42,083 bases of DNA from Candidatus Kerfeldbacteria bacterium CG15_BIG_FIL_POST_REV_8_21_14_020_45_12 (GTDB taxonomy: Bacteria; Patescibacteriota; Patescibacteriia; UBA9570; XYC2-FULL-38-9), in contig PFGC01000020.1 in assembly GCA_002781785.1 (NCBI GenBank), forward strand, positions 1-42,083, in the 5' to 3' direction. The notes under the pieces are model-generated. The model was not told the origin of the DNA and did not search any database. It saw only the letters and a program-made list of their open reading frames with translations. Position 1 is the first letter of the stretch; each line of letters starts with the position of its first letter. Both the position numbers and the translations under genes were made by a program. Shown here in pieces: positions 31,848-42,083 of this stretch.

Positions 31848-34760
31848 ATGCCGGCATCTTCGCAAAGCACCATTCTGGATGGTTTGAATCATGAACAAGA
31901 GACGGCCGTCGTCCACAAGACTGGGCCGCTACTTATAATTGCCGGAGCCGGCACCGGAAAGACTACTGTAGTGACACGTCGGATCGCTCAACTGATTACC
32001 TCCGGAGAAGCTCGGGCTGACCAAATCCTAGCCCTCACCTTTACTGATAAGGCTGCTGGAGAAATGGAAGAGCGGGTAGATGCACTACTGCCCATGGGTT
32101 ATCTTGATTTATGGGTATCTACGTTTCATGCTTTCGGTGAGCGTGTTTTAAAAGACCATGCGCTGGATATTGGTCTATCAAATGACTTTAGGCTCTTAAC
32201 GGATACCGATCAGTGGTTATTACTACGAAGTCATATCGACGAGTTTGAGCTTGATTACTACAAACCCAAAGGCAATCCAACTAAATTTGTGCAGGCGCTA
32301 ATATCACATTTTTCCAGACTTAAAGATGAGGACATCACCCCCGCGCGCTACCTAGCCTACGCTAAGAATTTAAACAGCAGAGTATCACCTCTGTTAGAAA
32401 AAAAGGCTCGCACCGATGAAGAGCAGGCCCAGGTTGATGAGGCGGCTAGAGTTACCGAAGTTGCCGCAGCTTATGAACGTTACCAGCAGCTACTGCGTGA
32501 GGAAAATGCCATGGATTTTGGGGATTTAATTGTAGAGACCATTCATTTGTTTAATGAGAGGCCAGCCTTGCTTGATAAATTTCGTAAGCAGTTTAAGTAC
32601 ATATTGGTCGACGAATTCCAGGACACCAATTTCGCTCAGTACGATTTGATAAAGCTGTTGGCAGCACCTGAGAATAATTTAACCGTTGTAGCCGACGATG
32701 ACCAGTCCATTTACAGATTTCGTGGAGCATCGATGAGTAATATTGTAATTTTCAAAAAAGATTTTCCTGAGGCCGAAGAAGTTTCTCTGGTGCAAAACTA
32801 TAGATCAGCTCAGGAAATTTTGGACTTGGCACACAGCTTTATTCAGAGTAACAATCCTCACCGACTCGAAGTTTCTTTAGATATTGATAAGCGCCTCAAA
32901 AGCAACACTAAGGAGTCGGCTGTTATTGAACATCTTCATAGCCAGTCACTCACGGGCGAGGCTCAGCTGGTTATGAAAAAGATTCTAGAGCTTAAAGAAG
33001 CTCGTCCTGAGACCTCCTGGAGCGATTTTGCGATCTTGGTAAGAGCTAACGATTCGGCCCAGGCCTTCATTCCATATCTAGAACGAGCCAATGTGCCATA
33101 TCAGTTCCTAGCATCAAAAGGGCTATTCACCAAGTCAGTCATTCTAGATATTATCGCTGTACTTAAGTTACTCGATGACTATCACGAATCCAGAGCTATG
33201 TACCGCTACCTCACGCTAGATTTGTGGGGAATAGCCCATGAGGACGTTTTGGCTATTATGCAACACGGTAGTAAGTACACTGAATCGATTTATGAAACCT
33301 GCCTTAATGTTCAAGAGGTACCAAGTGTTTCTGAGGCTGGACGTTTACAGGTAGAAAAACTACTGGGGCATTTAAAAACACTTACCAAGGAGGCTCGTTA
33401 TAAATCCGTTGGCGAAATTATTTTAATGTTCCTTGAGCAGTCAGGCTATCTTAAACTTATCACTAACCAAGAAGAGTCCTTAGCCACGGAGAATATTCTG
33501 TATCTCAATCAGTTTTACAAGTATGTTGAGGCTTTCGAAAAGGCTCACAGTGAAAAAACGGTTCGTAATTTTGTATTCGAGCTCGTGGCTATGATAGAAG
33601 CTGGCGAGCAGGGTAGACTCTTGCCAGACCTGGATGAGGGGCCGGAGTCAGTAAAAATTATGACAGTGCACGCCGCTAAAGGGCTTGAGTTTGAGTGTGT
33701 ATTTGTTGTAAACCTAGTTGATAAAAGGTTTCCAGCGATCGGGCGCAAGGAAGCTATTCCAGTTCCAGAAGATCTTGTTAAAGATGTGCCACAAGGGGAT
33801 GGTGAATGGCATTTAGAGGAGGAGAGGCGGCTATTTTATGTGGCCATAACTCGAGCTAAGTCCGGACTGTTTTTGACCAGTGGTGAAGATTACGGCGGTG
33901 TCCGTAAGAAAAAACCCTCTCGCTTTTTAGTAGAGGCTGGATTTGTAGACACCAGACCTGAGCCAACCGGAGAGGTTGTCTTTCAGCCTGTTAGTCATGT
34001 TTCACCTGAGCTGGCGAGCCGAGAGCGATCTTACCTGCCGGACACATTTAGCTTCACCGATCTTGATACTTACGATGTTTGTCCTTGGAAATATCGCTTT
34101 CGCTATGTTTTGAAGGTGCCATCCAAATCCGGTTACCAAGCCTCATTCGGAAAAGCTGTACATAATACTTTGTATGAGTTCTTTCGCCGCATGAAAGAAC
34201 ATCCCAGCAAGATCGCACCAACCTTGTCAGATCTCCTTGAAATATATGAAGCTAAGTGGATAGACGAATGGTTTAATAGCAAAAAACAACGCGATAACTA
34301 TAAAACCAAAGGGGCTCAAATGCTGGAAGAATTTTACGATTTACATAAAGCTGCTTGGCCATCCGTGTTGCATCTTGAGGAGCGTTTTCGAGTTCCTTTG
34401 GGTGAATATACGATCAAGGGGGCGATAGACCGGGTCGATACTGTTGAGGGTGGGGTAGAGGTGATTGATTATAAAACAGGCACGCCCCCTAAGACCGGTA
34501 AGAAGGATCAGAAGCAGCTTTACCTATACGCCTTAGCCCTCCAACAAATCTTTGAGGAAGCACCTACCAAGCTGACTTACTACTTTCTCGAAAATAATAT
34601 TGAATTATCCACGGATTTTGATGCCGAGAAAATGCAGTCAGTTCAGGAATGGGCCCTGCAGATTATTGAGAAAATTCAATCAGCTAACTTTGAGCCGACG
34701 CCTAGTCAGCAAGTCTGTAAACATTGCGACTACCGAGAAATCTGCGAATATAGAAAGTAA
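31848..34760 (+). CDS. UvrD/PcrA-type helicase fused to Fe-S PD-(D/E)XK nuclease domain
   Basis: 970 residues. SF1A helicase: Q-motif LNHEQETAV, Walker A A-G-A-G-T-G-K-T (32-39), motif Ia LTFTDKAAGEM, DEAD-box-like VDEFQDTN, motif III ADDDQSIYRFRGA, motif V TVHAAKGLEFE, motif VI EERRLFYVAITRAK. The C-terminus from about residue 735 is a RecB/AddB/Cas4-like nuclease: Cys745 in YDVCPWKYRFRY, GKAVHNTLYEFF, GAIDRVD, the catalytic EVIDYKTG, then Cys957, Cys960 and Cys966 in VCKHCDYREIC. The four Cys should bind a 4Fe-4S cluster as in AddB and Cas4. It is a single-chain candidate for double-strand-break end processing. It follows the giant gene by 16 bases. Confidence 0.93.
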   Translation: MPASSQSTILDGLNHEQETAVVHKTGPLLIIAGAGTGKTTVVTRRIAQLITSGEARADQILALTFTDKAAGEMEERVDALLPMGYLDLWVSTFHAFGERVLKDHALDIGLSNDFRLLTDTDQWLLLRSHIDEFELDYYKPKGNPTKFVQALISHFSRLKDEDITPARYLAYAKNLNSRVSPLLEKKARTDEEQAQVDEAARVTEVAAAYERYQQLLREENAMDFGDLIVETIHLFNERPALLDKFRKQFKYILVDEFQDTNFAQYDLIKLLAAPENNLTVVADDDQSIYRFRGASMSNIVIFKKDFPEAEEVSLVQNYRSAQEILDLAHSFIQSNNPHRLEVSLDIDKRLKSNTKESAVIEHLHSQSLTGEAQLVMKKILELKEARPETSWSDFAILVRANDSAQAFIPYLERANVPYQFLASKGLFTKSVILDIIAVLKLLDDYHESRAMYRYLTLDLWGIAHEDVLAIMQHGSKYTESIYETCLNVQEVPSVSEAGRLQVEKLLGHLKTLTKEARYKSVGEIILMFLEQSGYLKLITNQEESLATENILYLNQFYKYVEAFEKAHSEKTVRNFVFELVAMIEAGEQGRLLPDLDEGPESVKIMTVHAAKGLEFECVFVVNLVDKRFPAIGRKEAIPVPEDLVKDVPQGDGEWHLEEERRLFYVAITRAKSGLFLTSGEDYGGVRKKKPSRFLVEAGFVDTRPEPTGEVVFQPVSHVSPELASRERSYLPDTFSFTDLDTYDVCPWKYRFRYVLKVPSKSGYQASFGKAVHNTLYEFFRRMKEHPSKIAPTLSDLLEIYEAKWIDEWFNSKKQRDNYKTKGAQMLEEFYDLHKAAWPSVLHLEERFRVPLGEYTIKGAIDRVDTVEGGVEVIDYKTGTPPKTGKKDQKQLYLYALALQQIFEEAPTKLTYYFLENNIELSTDFDAEKMQSVQEWALQIIEKIQSANFEPTPSQQVCKHCDYREICEYRK

Positions 34761-34762
34761 AG

Positions 34763-35224
34763 ATGAGATCACCAAGAAAAATAGAATTTTCACCAAGAGC
34801 TCGCGCTGTCGAAGCGGTAGAACTTGTGACCGGTCCCATCTGGAACTCTTGGCGGCCAGAGACCATTGTCTCAGAGCAAAAGTGGCTGACTATTAGACAG
34901 CAAGTAGAGGAAGATATCGCTCAGCCTATTATTGATGAACAAGGCGATGATCCTTTGGGTTACATGACAGATGAGGGGATGTCGGTTGGATTTTACGAAG
35001 ATGTAGCCAAGGACACCAAGAATGCCGTTAAGTATTTAGGCCTGTTTGCACCAAATATTGTTAAGCCATGGCTCGGGGACCCTAACCCGCTTCCATTTGA
35101 AGCCAGTGAAACCCAAGAAGATGAATACGAAGAAGAAGACCCACTTCCATACTCGTCCATCATTCAGGAAATAGCAGAAGCAGAAGGTGGTCCGACGGCA
35201 GATATTTTTATTTCAGCCCCATGA
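34763..35224 (+). CDS. N-terminal part of an interrupted RxRAV-tagged protein
   Basis: 153 residues, family not recognised. The basic start carries S-P-R-A-R-A-V-E-A-V-E-L at about residues 10-21, matching the tag of the proteins at 6437 and 15728. KYLGLFAPNIVKPWL (about 93-107) looks like the helical unit of that family. It stops at TGA 35222-35224. The same frame then stays open through 35755, so this and the next entry are probably one gene of about 330 codons split by one in-frame TGA. Joined, its length is close to the 321-residue protein at 15728. It starts 2 bases after the helicase gene, as the tail of that operon. Could be a nonsense mutation, leaky readthrough, or a sequence error. 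Confidence 0.65.
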   Translation: MRSPRKIEFSPRARAVEAVELVTGPIWNSWRPETIVSEQKWLTIRQQVEEDIAQPIIDEQGDDPLGYMTDEGMSVGFYEDVAKDTKNAVKYLGLFAPNIVKPWLGDPNPLPFEASETQEDEYEEEDPLPYSSIIQEIAEAEGGPTADIFISAP

Positions 35225-35275
35225 CTGCTGATTGATAAGTCAATTCCAAGACCTAGTGTAGAGGAGCTGGATTCT

Positions 35276-35755
35276 GTGGTCCTAAAAAGGATTGAATCAG
35301 CTAGCGAGGCTGTAGTTGGAACTTATCGATTTGTAGAGGAGTACGTTCTGGGTGTAGCAGAGTCAGTAATTCTTAGGCAAATGCTAGCTGGACTCAATAG
35401 AGACCATCCGTTTGAACTGCAGATATTTGAAGAAGCTTTAGCCGAAAAACTTAGAGAATCTAATGCTAAACAAGTCTCAGTTTTATCTATCAGGCAGCTA
35501 CTTCAGGCCGCGTCACTCTTTGCGATTATCTCTCCCAAAATTCTAAGCGTCATACGTGAGTGCAGTTTTATAACTGAAGCTGCTTTACAAAGTCTACAGC
35601 GAAGACTAGACCTATCGGCGGACACGACAATAATAAACTATCTTCTAGCACACAACATAGAAAGGGTAGACTTGGTGCCAGGGGGTAGCTTCGAGATTAT
35701 CTACGGCGGTTCAATGCTTGAGATACCCGATCTTCCTGCTCGCAGCGCCATATGA
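35276..35755 (+). CDS. C-terminal part of the interrupted tagged protein
   Basis: 159 residues from a GTG start at 35276, but the frame is open and looks coding back to 35225 (LLIDKSIPRPSVEELDS), directly after the in-frame TGA of the preceding ORF. No ATG is available in that stretch, which argues against an independent gene. The body is helical and contains QLLQAASLFAIISPKILSVI, aligning with QFLEVGRALVLVDPDRFLGEV of the protein at 15728 and with AEICRIAAGLLLLDPSLV of that at 6437. This supports descent from the same family. As a separate polypeptide it would have to start at GTG/CTG without any ribosome site. Function unknown. Confidence 0.5.
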   Translation: MVLKRIESASEAVVGTYRFVEEYVLGVAESVILRQMLAGLNRDHPFELQIFEEALAEKLRESNAKQVSVLSIRQLLQAASLFAIISPKILSVIRECSFITEAALQSLQRRLDLSADTTIINYLLAHNIERVDLVPGGSFEIIYGGSMLEIPDLPARSAI

Positions 35756-35809
35756 GCTAGAGGTAAGCTCTCACCATTACTACCTTCAATTCTAATCTAA
35801 ATAGAAGCA

Positions 35810-35838
35810 TTGTAGTTAAGGTCAATAAATGGTATAGT
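35810..35838 (+). promoter_or_regulatory. Promoter of pheST operon, near-leaderless
   Basis: -35 TTGTAG at 35810-35815, exactly 17 bases, TG at 35830-35831 and -10 TATAGT at 35833-35838. Start expected at 35844-35846; the ATG is 35848, so the leader is about 2-4 bases. Confidence 0.72.
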
Positions 35839-35847
35839 ATCGCAACT

Positions 35848-36303
35848 ATGACGCTTAAGCGCTATCTTCTAACTATGGGGCTAACCACTCTGATTTGCTG
35901 GGTGGCCTTTATTGTTGTGCTTTTCAGAATTGATCCAGACACTGGCGGAACCATAGGGCTATTGCTATTTTTTACCTCCATGTTTTTTGCTGCCTGGGGA
36001 ACGCTAAGTCTTATTGGCTTTCTAGTTCGTTTTCTGCTGTTTCGTAACACGGTTCCTTTTAGATATATTGGAACCTCCTTACGACAAGCACTTTGGTTTG
36101 CCACATTGCTGTGTTTAACGCTATTCTTGGTTAGTCAAGAGTTACTAAGTTGGTGGATGACAATCCTGCTCATTATAGGTCTTTGCGTCTTGGAGGCGTT
36201 CTTTTTAGCCAGATCGCTAGAAGCCAGATATGACAAAAGACGAGCAGCCCGAGCTGAAAAAAGGCACACCAGAGCTGAATCTAAAGCCGAACACATCAAA
36301 TGA
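35848..36303 (+). CDS. Uncharacterised four-helix membrane protein upstream of pheS
   Basis: 151 residues. Four hydrophobic helices at about 8-27, 35-60, 79-98 and 102-122, then a basic/charged cytoplasmic tail (RYDKRRAARAEKRHTRAESKAEHIK) of about 30 residues. No motif is recognised. The tail is rich in Arg/Lys and could contact nucleic acid or lipid headgroups. It overlaps pheS by ATGA, so it is translated with the synthetase genes, and it is the first gene after a near-leaderless promoter. Confidence 0.7.
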   Translation: MTLKRYLLTMGLTTLICWVAFIVVLFRIDPDTGGTIGLLLFFTSMFFAAWGTLSLIGFLVRFLLFRNTVPFRYIGTSLRQALWFATLLCLTLFLVSQELLSWWMTILLIIGLCVLEAFFLARSLEARYDKRRAARAEKRHTRAESKAEHIK

Positions 36304-37358
36304 AACAATCACTTTCCAAAATTGAATCAGCCTTCCTAGAAGAAATTTCACAGGTCAGCGACGCAGATAAGATTGAAGAGATTAGAGTATCCTATTTAGG
36401 TAGAAAAGCTGGCCAGCTGACAGTGCTTTTGCGTGGACTTAAAGATTTATCAATTGAGGAGAAGAAGTTAATAGGACCAGCTGCAAATCTACTTCGCCAA
36501 AAAATTGAGTCGACTCTAACGGAAGCTCTACAAAAAGCAGGTTCGAGCGCAGTGCCCGAATTCGATCTCAGTTTACCTGGTAAAATTTCACAGGATAAAA
36601 GTTTAGGGCACTTACATCCCATTACCCAAATTAATAGGGAGTTAATAAGAATTTTTCAATCGATGGGTTTTCAGGTTCTGGAAGGTCCTGAACTTGATAA
36701 TGATTACTATAATTTTGAAGGGTTGAACTTTCCATTTGATCATCCAGCCCGTGATATTCAAGATACCTTCTTTATTGATTCAAAAATTACACGCGAAGAG
36801 CCTCGAGATTTTACCAGGAACGACTGGGTTATGCGCACTCAAACCTCAAATATGCAGGTGAGAGTGCTGGAGCAAGCCGAGCCACCTGTGCGCTGCATTA
36901 TTCCCGGGAGAGTATTTAGAAACGAGGCCATTGACGCTACACATGAACATACCTTTTATCAATTGGAAGGTTTTGTAGTTGATGAAAATATTAACATAGG
37001 TCAATTGGTTTGGACCTTGAAAGAAATCTTTCGTCAGATATTCAAACAAGAAGTAAAACTACGATTACGTCCAGGGTTTTTCCCGTTCGTTGAACCAGGC
37101 TACGAAGTAGATATGTTTTGCGTGTTTTGTGGCGGAAGTGACGTTAGCTGCAAAGTTTGCAAAGGACTTGGCTGGGTGGAAATGCTTGGAGCAGGCATGA
37201 TTCATCCCAACGTTTTAGCAGCAGCCGGGTATGACGCTGGGCGTTACACCGGATTTGCTTTTGGAATCGGCACAGGACGTCTAGCCATGCTTAAATATAA
37301 TATTCCTGATTATCGACTCTACATGCAGGGCGATCTTCGATTCTTAGAGCAATTCTAG
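36300..37358 (+). CDS. pheS: Phenylalanyl-tRNA synthetase alpha subunit
   Basis: 352 residues, class II. The N-terminal coiled-coil tRNA-binding arm covers about 1-95. Catalytic motifs: GHLHPITQINRELIRIFQSMGF (motif 1), RTQTSNMQVRVLE and PGRVFRNEAIDATHEHTFYQLEGFVVD (motif 2), and AFGIGTGRLAMLKYNI (motif 3). Near residues 270-290 a Cys-rich insert (FCVFCGGSDVSCKVCKGLGW) is of the kind many bacteria carry, likely a zinc site. Overlaps the upstream membrane-protein gene by ATGA and is 7 bases before pheT, the partner of the alpha2beta2 enzyme. Confidence 0.97.
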   Translation: MKQSLSKIESAFLEEISQVSDADKIEEIRVSYLGRKAGQLTVLLRGLKDLSIEEKKLIGPAANLLRQKIESTLTEALQKAGSSAVPEFDLSLPGKISQDKSLGHLHPITQINRELIRIFQSMGFQVLEGPELDNDYYNFEGLNFPFDHPARDIQDTFFIDSKITREEPRDFTRNDWVMRTQTSNMQVRVLEQAEPPVRCIIPGRVFRNEAIDATHEHTFYQLEGFVVDENINIGQLVWTLKEIFRQIFKQEVKLRLRPGFFPFVEPGYEVDMFCVFCGGSDVSCKVCKGLGWVEMLGAGMIHPNVLAAAGYDAGRYTGFAFGIGTGRLAMLKYNIPDYRLYMQGDLRFLEQF

Positions 37359-37365
37359 TAACTAT

Positions 37366-39738
37366 ATGATTTATTCCTATAATTGGTTACGAGAGTACGT
37401 AGCTGACATTCCTGAGGCAAAAAAACTAATGACTGAGCTTAGTCTCCATTCCGTTGAGGTTGAGGAAATAGATGAAGGTGGTATCGAGCTGGGCAATGTT
37501 GTGGTGGGGGAATTGATAGAGCGGCGCACTCATCCAAACGCTGATTCCCTGAACATTGGAATTTTTGATGTCGGCGAACCTGAGCCCAGGCAAATTATTT
37601 TTGGTGGAGTAGCCGCGCTAAAAGTAGGCGACAAGTTACCGGTTGCGCTAGCGCCAACTATTATTCCTGACGAGATTAAAATTAAAGAACGAAAACTCAG
37701 AGGCGAGTTATCTCAGGGCATGTGTTGCCTAAAGTCAGAATTAGGAATTCTCGATCGTGAGGAGGCCGTACATTTTTTTGAGCCAGATGTAATTAATGGA
37801 ACTCCAATAATTGGAGTTTTACCACTCAATGAAACAGTCATTGATATTGATAATAAGTCGATGACTCATCGGGCTGATCTGTTCTGCCACACCGGAATAG
37901 CTAGAGAGATATCAGCTGTCTTCAACCTATCTTTAAACTTACCAAAAACGGCGCCTCTACCTAAGGTAAAGCCAACGCTGGACATTAAGATAGCAGACAC
38001 CAACGATTGCCCTCGCTACATTGGAATTGAACTATCCGTTAACTTAGGTAAGTCACCTGACTTTATTTCTCAGCGTTTGCAGGCGTGTGGGGTCAAATCA
38101 ATCAATAATGTTGTTGATATCACCAACTACATTATGCTTGAGTTTGGCGAGCCCACTCATGCCTTTGATGCTGATAAGTTATCTGGAAATTCCATTGAAG
38201 TTCGTCGAGCCAGAACAGGGGAGACCATTGCCACGCTGGATCACGAGACCAAAACACTTACTGAAGACGTTTTACTGATTACAAACAATGATAAAGCCAT
38301 CGCTGTAGCTGGGGTCATCGGTGGGACAGAGTCAAGTGTCACTGATACTACAACTCGAATTATTCTGGAAGTAGCTAATTTTTCAGCCTTAACCGTTCGC
38401 CGTTCGGCCAAGATTGTGGGGCTGCGAACGGATGGCGCCTTGCGGTGGGAAAAAGGCCTATCTCCTGAGTTAGCCGAGCCAGCTGCCGCTCGTGCCGTTG
38501 AGTTACTTCTTGAGTATGCCGGCGCCAAAGTCATCGGTCTGACAGATGTGTATCCGAAGAAGCCGGAACTTACTCAAATATCCTTAAGCGCTGATTACCT
38601 ATCTCGGCTGTCTGGATTTGAATTCGAACCGAAGGTTGTACAGAAATTATTGACCGCACTTGGTTGTAAGGTGGTTACTAAGAAGTCTAAAACTGGTAAA
38701 GTTTACAACGTTGAAATTCCTTGGTGGCGAACTGACTTAGTAATTCGCGAGGATTTAGTTGAAGAGATTGTAAGGCTATACGGCGTAAACAAAATTCCAG
38801 AGCAGCAGTTAATAGGAGCTCTTAGTGTCCCTAATCAAGATCTAGAGCTTGAAATAATTTCAAAGATTCAGGATCACCTAGTGAGGTGTGGGTTAACAGA
38901 GACTTACAATTATTCATTTTACGGAGCGGACGATATTATAAAAATGGGGTGGGACGATCAAGTCGATCACTTGAGTATTCAGAATCCATTGTCCGAGGAC
39001 TTGAGGTATCTCCGCACTTCTATCCTGCCTCGCTTGCTAGACAATATTCGAACCAATCAAATGCAATCTTCATCGATTCAGCTCTTTGAGGTGGGCCATT
39101 TATATTTTTCGGATAGAGAAGTTAGACAATTAGCGTTAGTTATCAGTGGTGGCGCTGAGCCATACCGTGTCGCTCGAGGTCTGGCCGAAAGTCTGCTGTC
39201 TGCTTTGAATATAAATTTCACAACCTCTGTTATTGTTGAAGAGGCAAGCAAATGTCCTCGTTGGGGCATGTATCAGGGTAAGCAAGCTCTGCGATTTGAG
39301 TCTGCTGGAGAAAAGTTGGGCACCGCTGGAATATTGTCAGCCCAAGTCCAAAGCAATTGGGATATTCTAAGGGGAACCGCCTTCGTGACCTTGTCTATTC
39401 CAATCCTAGCCAAATATAGCTCGACCAAGCGCGCGATGCGACCGATTTCAATATTTCCGTCTGTCCCGTTAGACTTATCAGTTATCGTCGACGAATCTGT
39501 ACCCTGGGGTGATATTGAGGCTGTTGTGCGGAGTCATGGAAGTGACCTGCTTCAGTCTATTGAGGTTATTGATATATATCGAGGAGAGGCCATTCCAGTA
39601 GGAAAAAAGAGCTTGTCATTTAGGGTTATTCTCCAGTCTCAGCAGCAAACTTTAGAGATGTCAGCCATGGAAAAATGGCGAGATGGACTAGTTGTTGACT
39701 TGGGGAAAAAACTAGACGCCACCCTGCGGGATAAGTAG
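37366..39738 (+). CDS. pheT: Phenylalanyl-tRNA synthetase beta subunit
   Basis: 790 residues, full length. Domains: N-terminal EMAP/OB tRNA-binding fold (about 40-150; VVVGELIERRTHPNADSLNIG... and KLRGELSQGMCCLKSELG), B3/B4 editing domain (about 210-380, with NNVVDITNYIMLEFGEPTHAFDADKL), B5 (about 400-475), the catalytic-core-like region and the FDX-ACB anticodon domain at the end (FPSVPLDLSVIVDESVPWGDIEAVVR). The editing and synthetic half-sites look intact, so proofreading of Tyr-tRNA-Phe is expected. Two small hairpins follow the stop before the gyrB promoter. Confidence 0.97.
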   Translation: MIYSYNWLREYVADIPEAKKLMTELSLHSVEVEEIDEGGIELGNVVVGELIERRTHPNADSLNIGIFDVGEPEPRQIIFGGVAALKVGDKLPVALAPTIIPDEIKIKERKLRGELSQGMCCLKSELGILDREEAVHFFEPDVINGTPIIGVLPLNETVIDIDNKSMTHRADLFCHTGIAREISAVFNLSLNLPKTAPLPKVKPTLDIKIADTNDCPRYIGIELSVNLGKSPDFISQRLQACGVKSINNVVDITNYIMLEFGEPTHAFDADKLSGNSIEVRRARTGETIATLDHETKTLTEDVLLITNNDKAIAVAGVIGGTESSVTDTTTRIILEVANFSALTVRRSAKIVGLRTDGALRWEKGLSPELAEPAAARAVELLLEYAGAKVIGLTDVYPKKPELTQISLSADYLSRLSGFEFEPKVVQKLLTALGCKVVTKKSKTGKVYNVEIPWWRTDLVIREDLVEEIVRLYGVNKIPEQQLIGALSVPNQDLELEIISKIQDHLVRCGLTETYNYSFYGADDIIKMGWDDQVDHLSIQNPLSEDLRYLRTSILPRLLDNIRTNQMQSSSIQLFEVGHLYFSDREVRQLALVISGGAEPYRVARGLAESLLSALNINFTTSVIVEEASKCPRWGMYQGKQALRFESAGEKLGTAGILSAQVQSNWDILRGTAFVTLSIPILAKYSSTKRAMRPISIFPSVPLDLSVIVDESVPWGDIEAVVRSHGSDLLQSIEVIDIYRGEAIPVGKKSLSFRVILQSQQQTLEMSAMEKWRDGLVVDLGKKLDATLRDK

Positions 39739-39773
39739 GCTAATATCAGCCTAGAATCAGTCAGTAACCTGAT

Positions 39774-39774
<1 letters not shown>
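39736..39774 (+). other. Two small tandem hairpins between pheT and gyrB
   Basis: Hairpin A: TAGGCT (39736-39741, containing the pheT stop) with AGCCTA (39748-39753). Hairpin B: AATCAG (39755-39760) with CTGATT (39769-39774), whose last base is also the first base of the gyrB -35. No T run, so any termination would be weak. Confidence 0.4.
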
Positions 39775-41876
<2,102 letters not shown>

Positions 41877-41885
41877 ACCAAAAAC

Positions 41886-42083
41886 ATGGAGGAATTTCTC
41901 ATTCTAATTCCCAAAATGATCTGGCTAATGCTGCCAGCAGGTGTGGCAAACATGTCACCTGTTTTGATACAGAATCACCTTATGGCTATAGCCAAGCCAG
42001 TTGATGGAGGTAGAACGCTTGGAGGAAAACCTCTGTTCGGTGACCACAAAACCTGGAGGGGTTTATTTGTTGCTACCCTTTCC
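41886..42083 (+). CDS. CarS-like (CDP-archaeol synthase/PF01864, former DUF46) membrane protein, 3'-truncated
   Basis: First 66 residues are seen; the gene runs off the window. The start ATG 41886 is 9 bases after gyrB, with an overlapping AGGA after it, not before it. N-terminal hydrophobic helix, then PAGVANMSPVLI and the signature PVDGGRTLGGKPLFGDHKTWRG, with the Gly-rich loop and the D-x-K-T-W typical of CarS/PF01864 nucleotidyltransferases. In archaea CarS makes CDP-archaeol. In bacteria of small genome the substrate is unknown and may be another polyprenyl or lipid alcohol phosphate. Confidence 0.82.
   Translation, partial: MEEFLILIPKMIWLMLPAGVANMSPVLIQNHLMAIAKPVDGGRTLGGKPLFGDHKTWRGLFVATLS

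Noticed and set aside
34763-35755. Alternative genetic code with TGA read as Gly or Trp, explaining the split gene
   Set aside because: TGA is the natural stop of many other genes here, including the ATGA junctions at 3562, 11156, 13165, 15021 and 36300, so it is a stop in this genome.
35276-35755. Selenocysteine insertion at TGA 35222-35224
   Set aside because: No selenoprotein family match, no convincing hairpin just after the TGA and no sel genes in the window.
35754-35770. Hairpin GAGCT/AGCTC after the 35755 stop as a terminator
   Set aside because: Only a 5-bp stem and no T run.

Overview
The window is a gene-dense stretch of bacterial chromosome with 36 protein-coding genes, no RNA genes, no mobile elements and no gene-free gap over 300 bases. 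It most resembles a small-genome member of the Candidate Phyla Radiation (Patescibacteria). The reasons are very tight packing with many ATGA stop/start overlaps, almost no recognisable Shine-Dalgarno sequences, several promoters sitting directly on the start codon, a shortened ATP synthase delta subunit, a DUF5663-like small protein, a CarS-like (CDP-archaeol synthase family) gene and many proteins of unknown family. A Saccharibacteria-like or neighbouring lineage is possible but cannot be settled here. TGA is used as an ordinary stop in many genes, so the code is the standard bacterial one.

Layout. (1) 2-1822: the end of a GH1 beta-glycosidase and a membrane-anchored TIM-barrel glycosidase. 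(2) 1865-7279: an operon with an apparently leaderless promoter, encoding a Kef-type antiporter, a DASS/SLC13 anion transporter, a VIT1/CCC1 metal transporter, a small membrane protein and a tail gene of unknown function. (3) 7355-17120: a long operon from an extended -10 promoter, with glyS, an M16 peptidase, an AI-2E-family permease, metG, cvpA-like, tatD, rmuC, a left-handed beta-helix protein and two tail genes of unknown function. It ends in a strong bidirectional terminator. (4) 17196-23824, minus strand: a complete F-type ATP synthase operon, atpI-B-E-F-H-A-G-D-C. (5) 23983-27631: divergent from atp, a CBS protein, an ArsB/NhaD permease, a beta-carbonic-anhydrase-like protein and a stand-alone PEP-synthase-like phosphohistidine protein. 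(6) 27719-35755: a DUF5663-like protein, a 65-residue coiled coil, a 1197-residue repeat protein, a UvrD-type helicase fused to an Fe-S nuclease domain, and a tail gene split by one in-frame TGA. (7) 35848-39738: a membrane protein with pheS and pheT, again with a near-leaderless promoter. (8) 39837 to the end: gyrB and the start of a CarS-like gene.

How it fits together. Regions 2, 4 and 5 form a membrane-energetics theme. The c subunit carries a two-carboxylate motif like that of Na+-driven rotors, and cation/proton and Na+-linked transporters lie on both sides. The other operons are translation, DNA maintenance and surface or glycan housekeeping. The most unusual elements are the Na+-type c subunit with structured RNA spacers around its gene; a family of helical proteins with a basic N-terminal RxRAV tag, found as the last genes of three operons (one copy interrupted by a stop); the 1197-residue protein with three divergent repeats; and a promoter/leader style with leaderless starts and a repeated ATTTTTGYGTA leader element.
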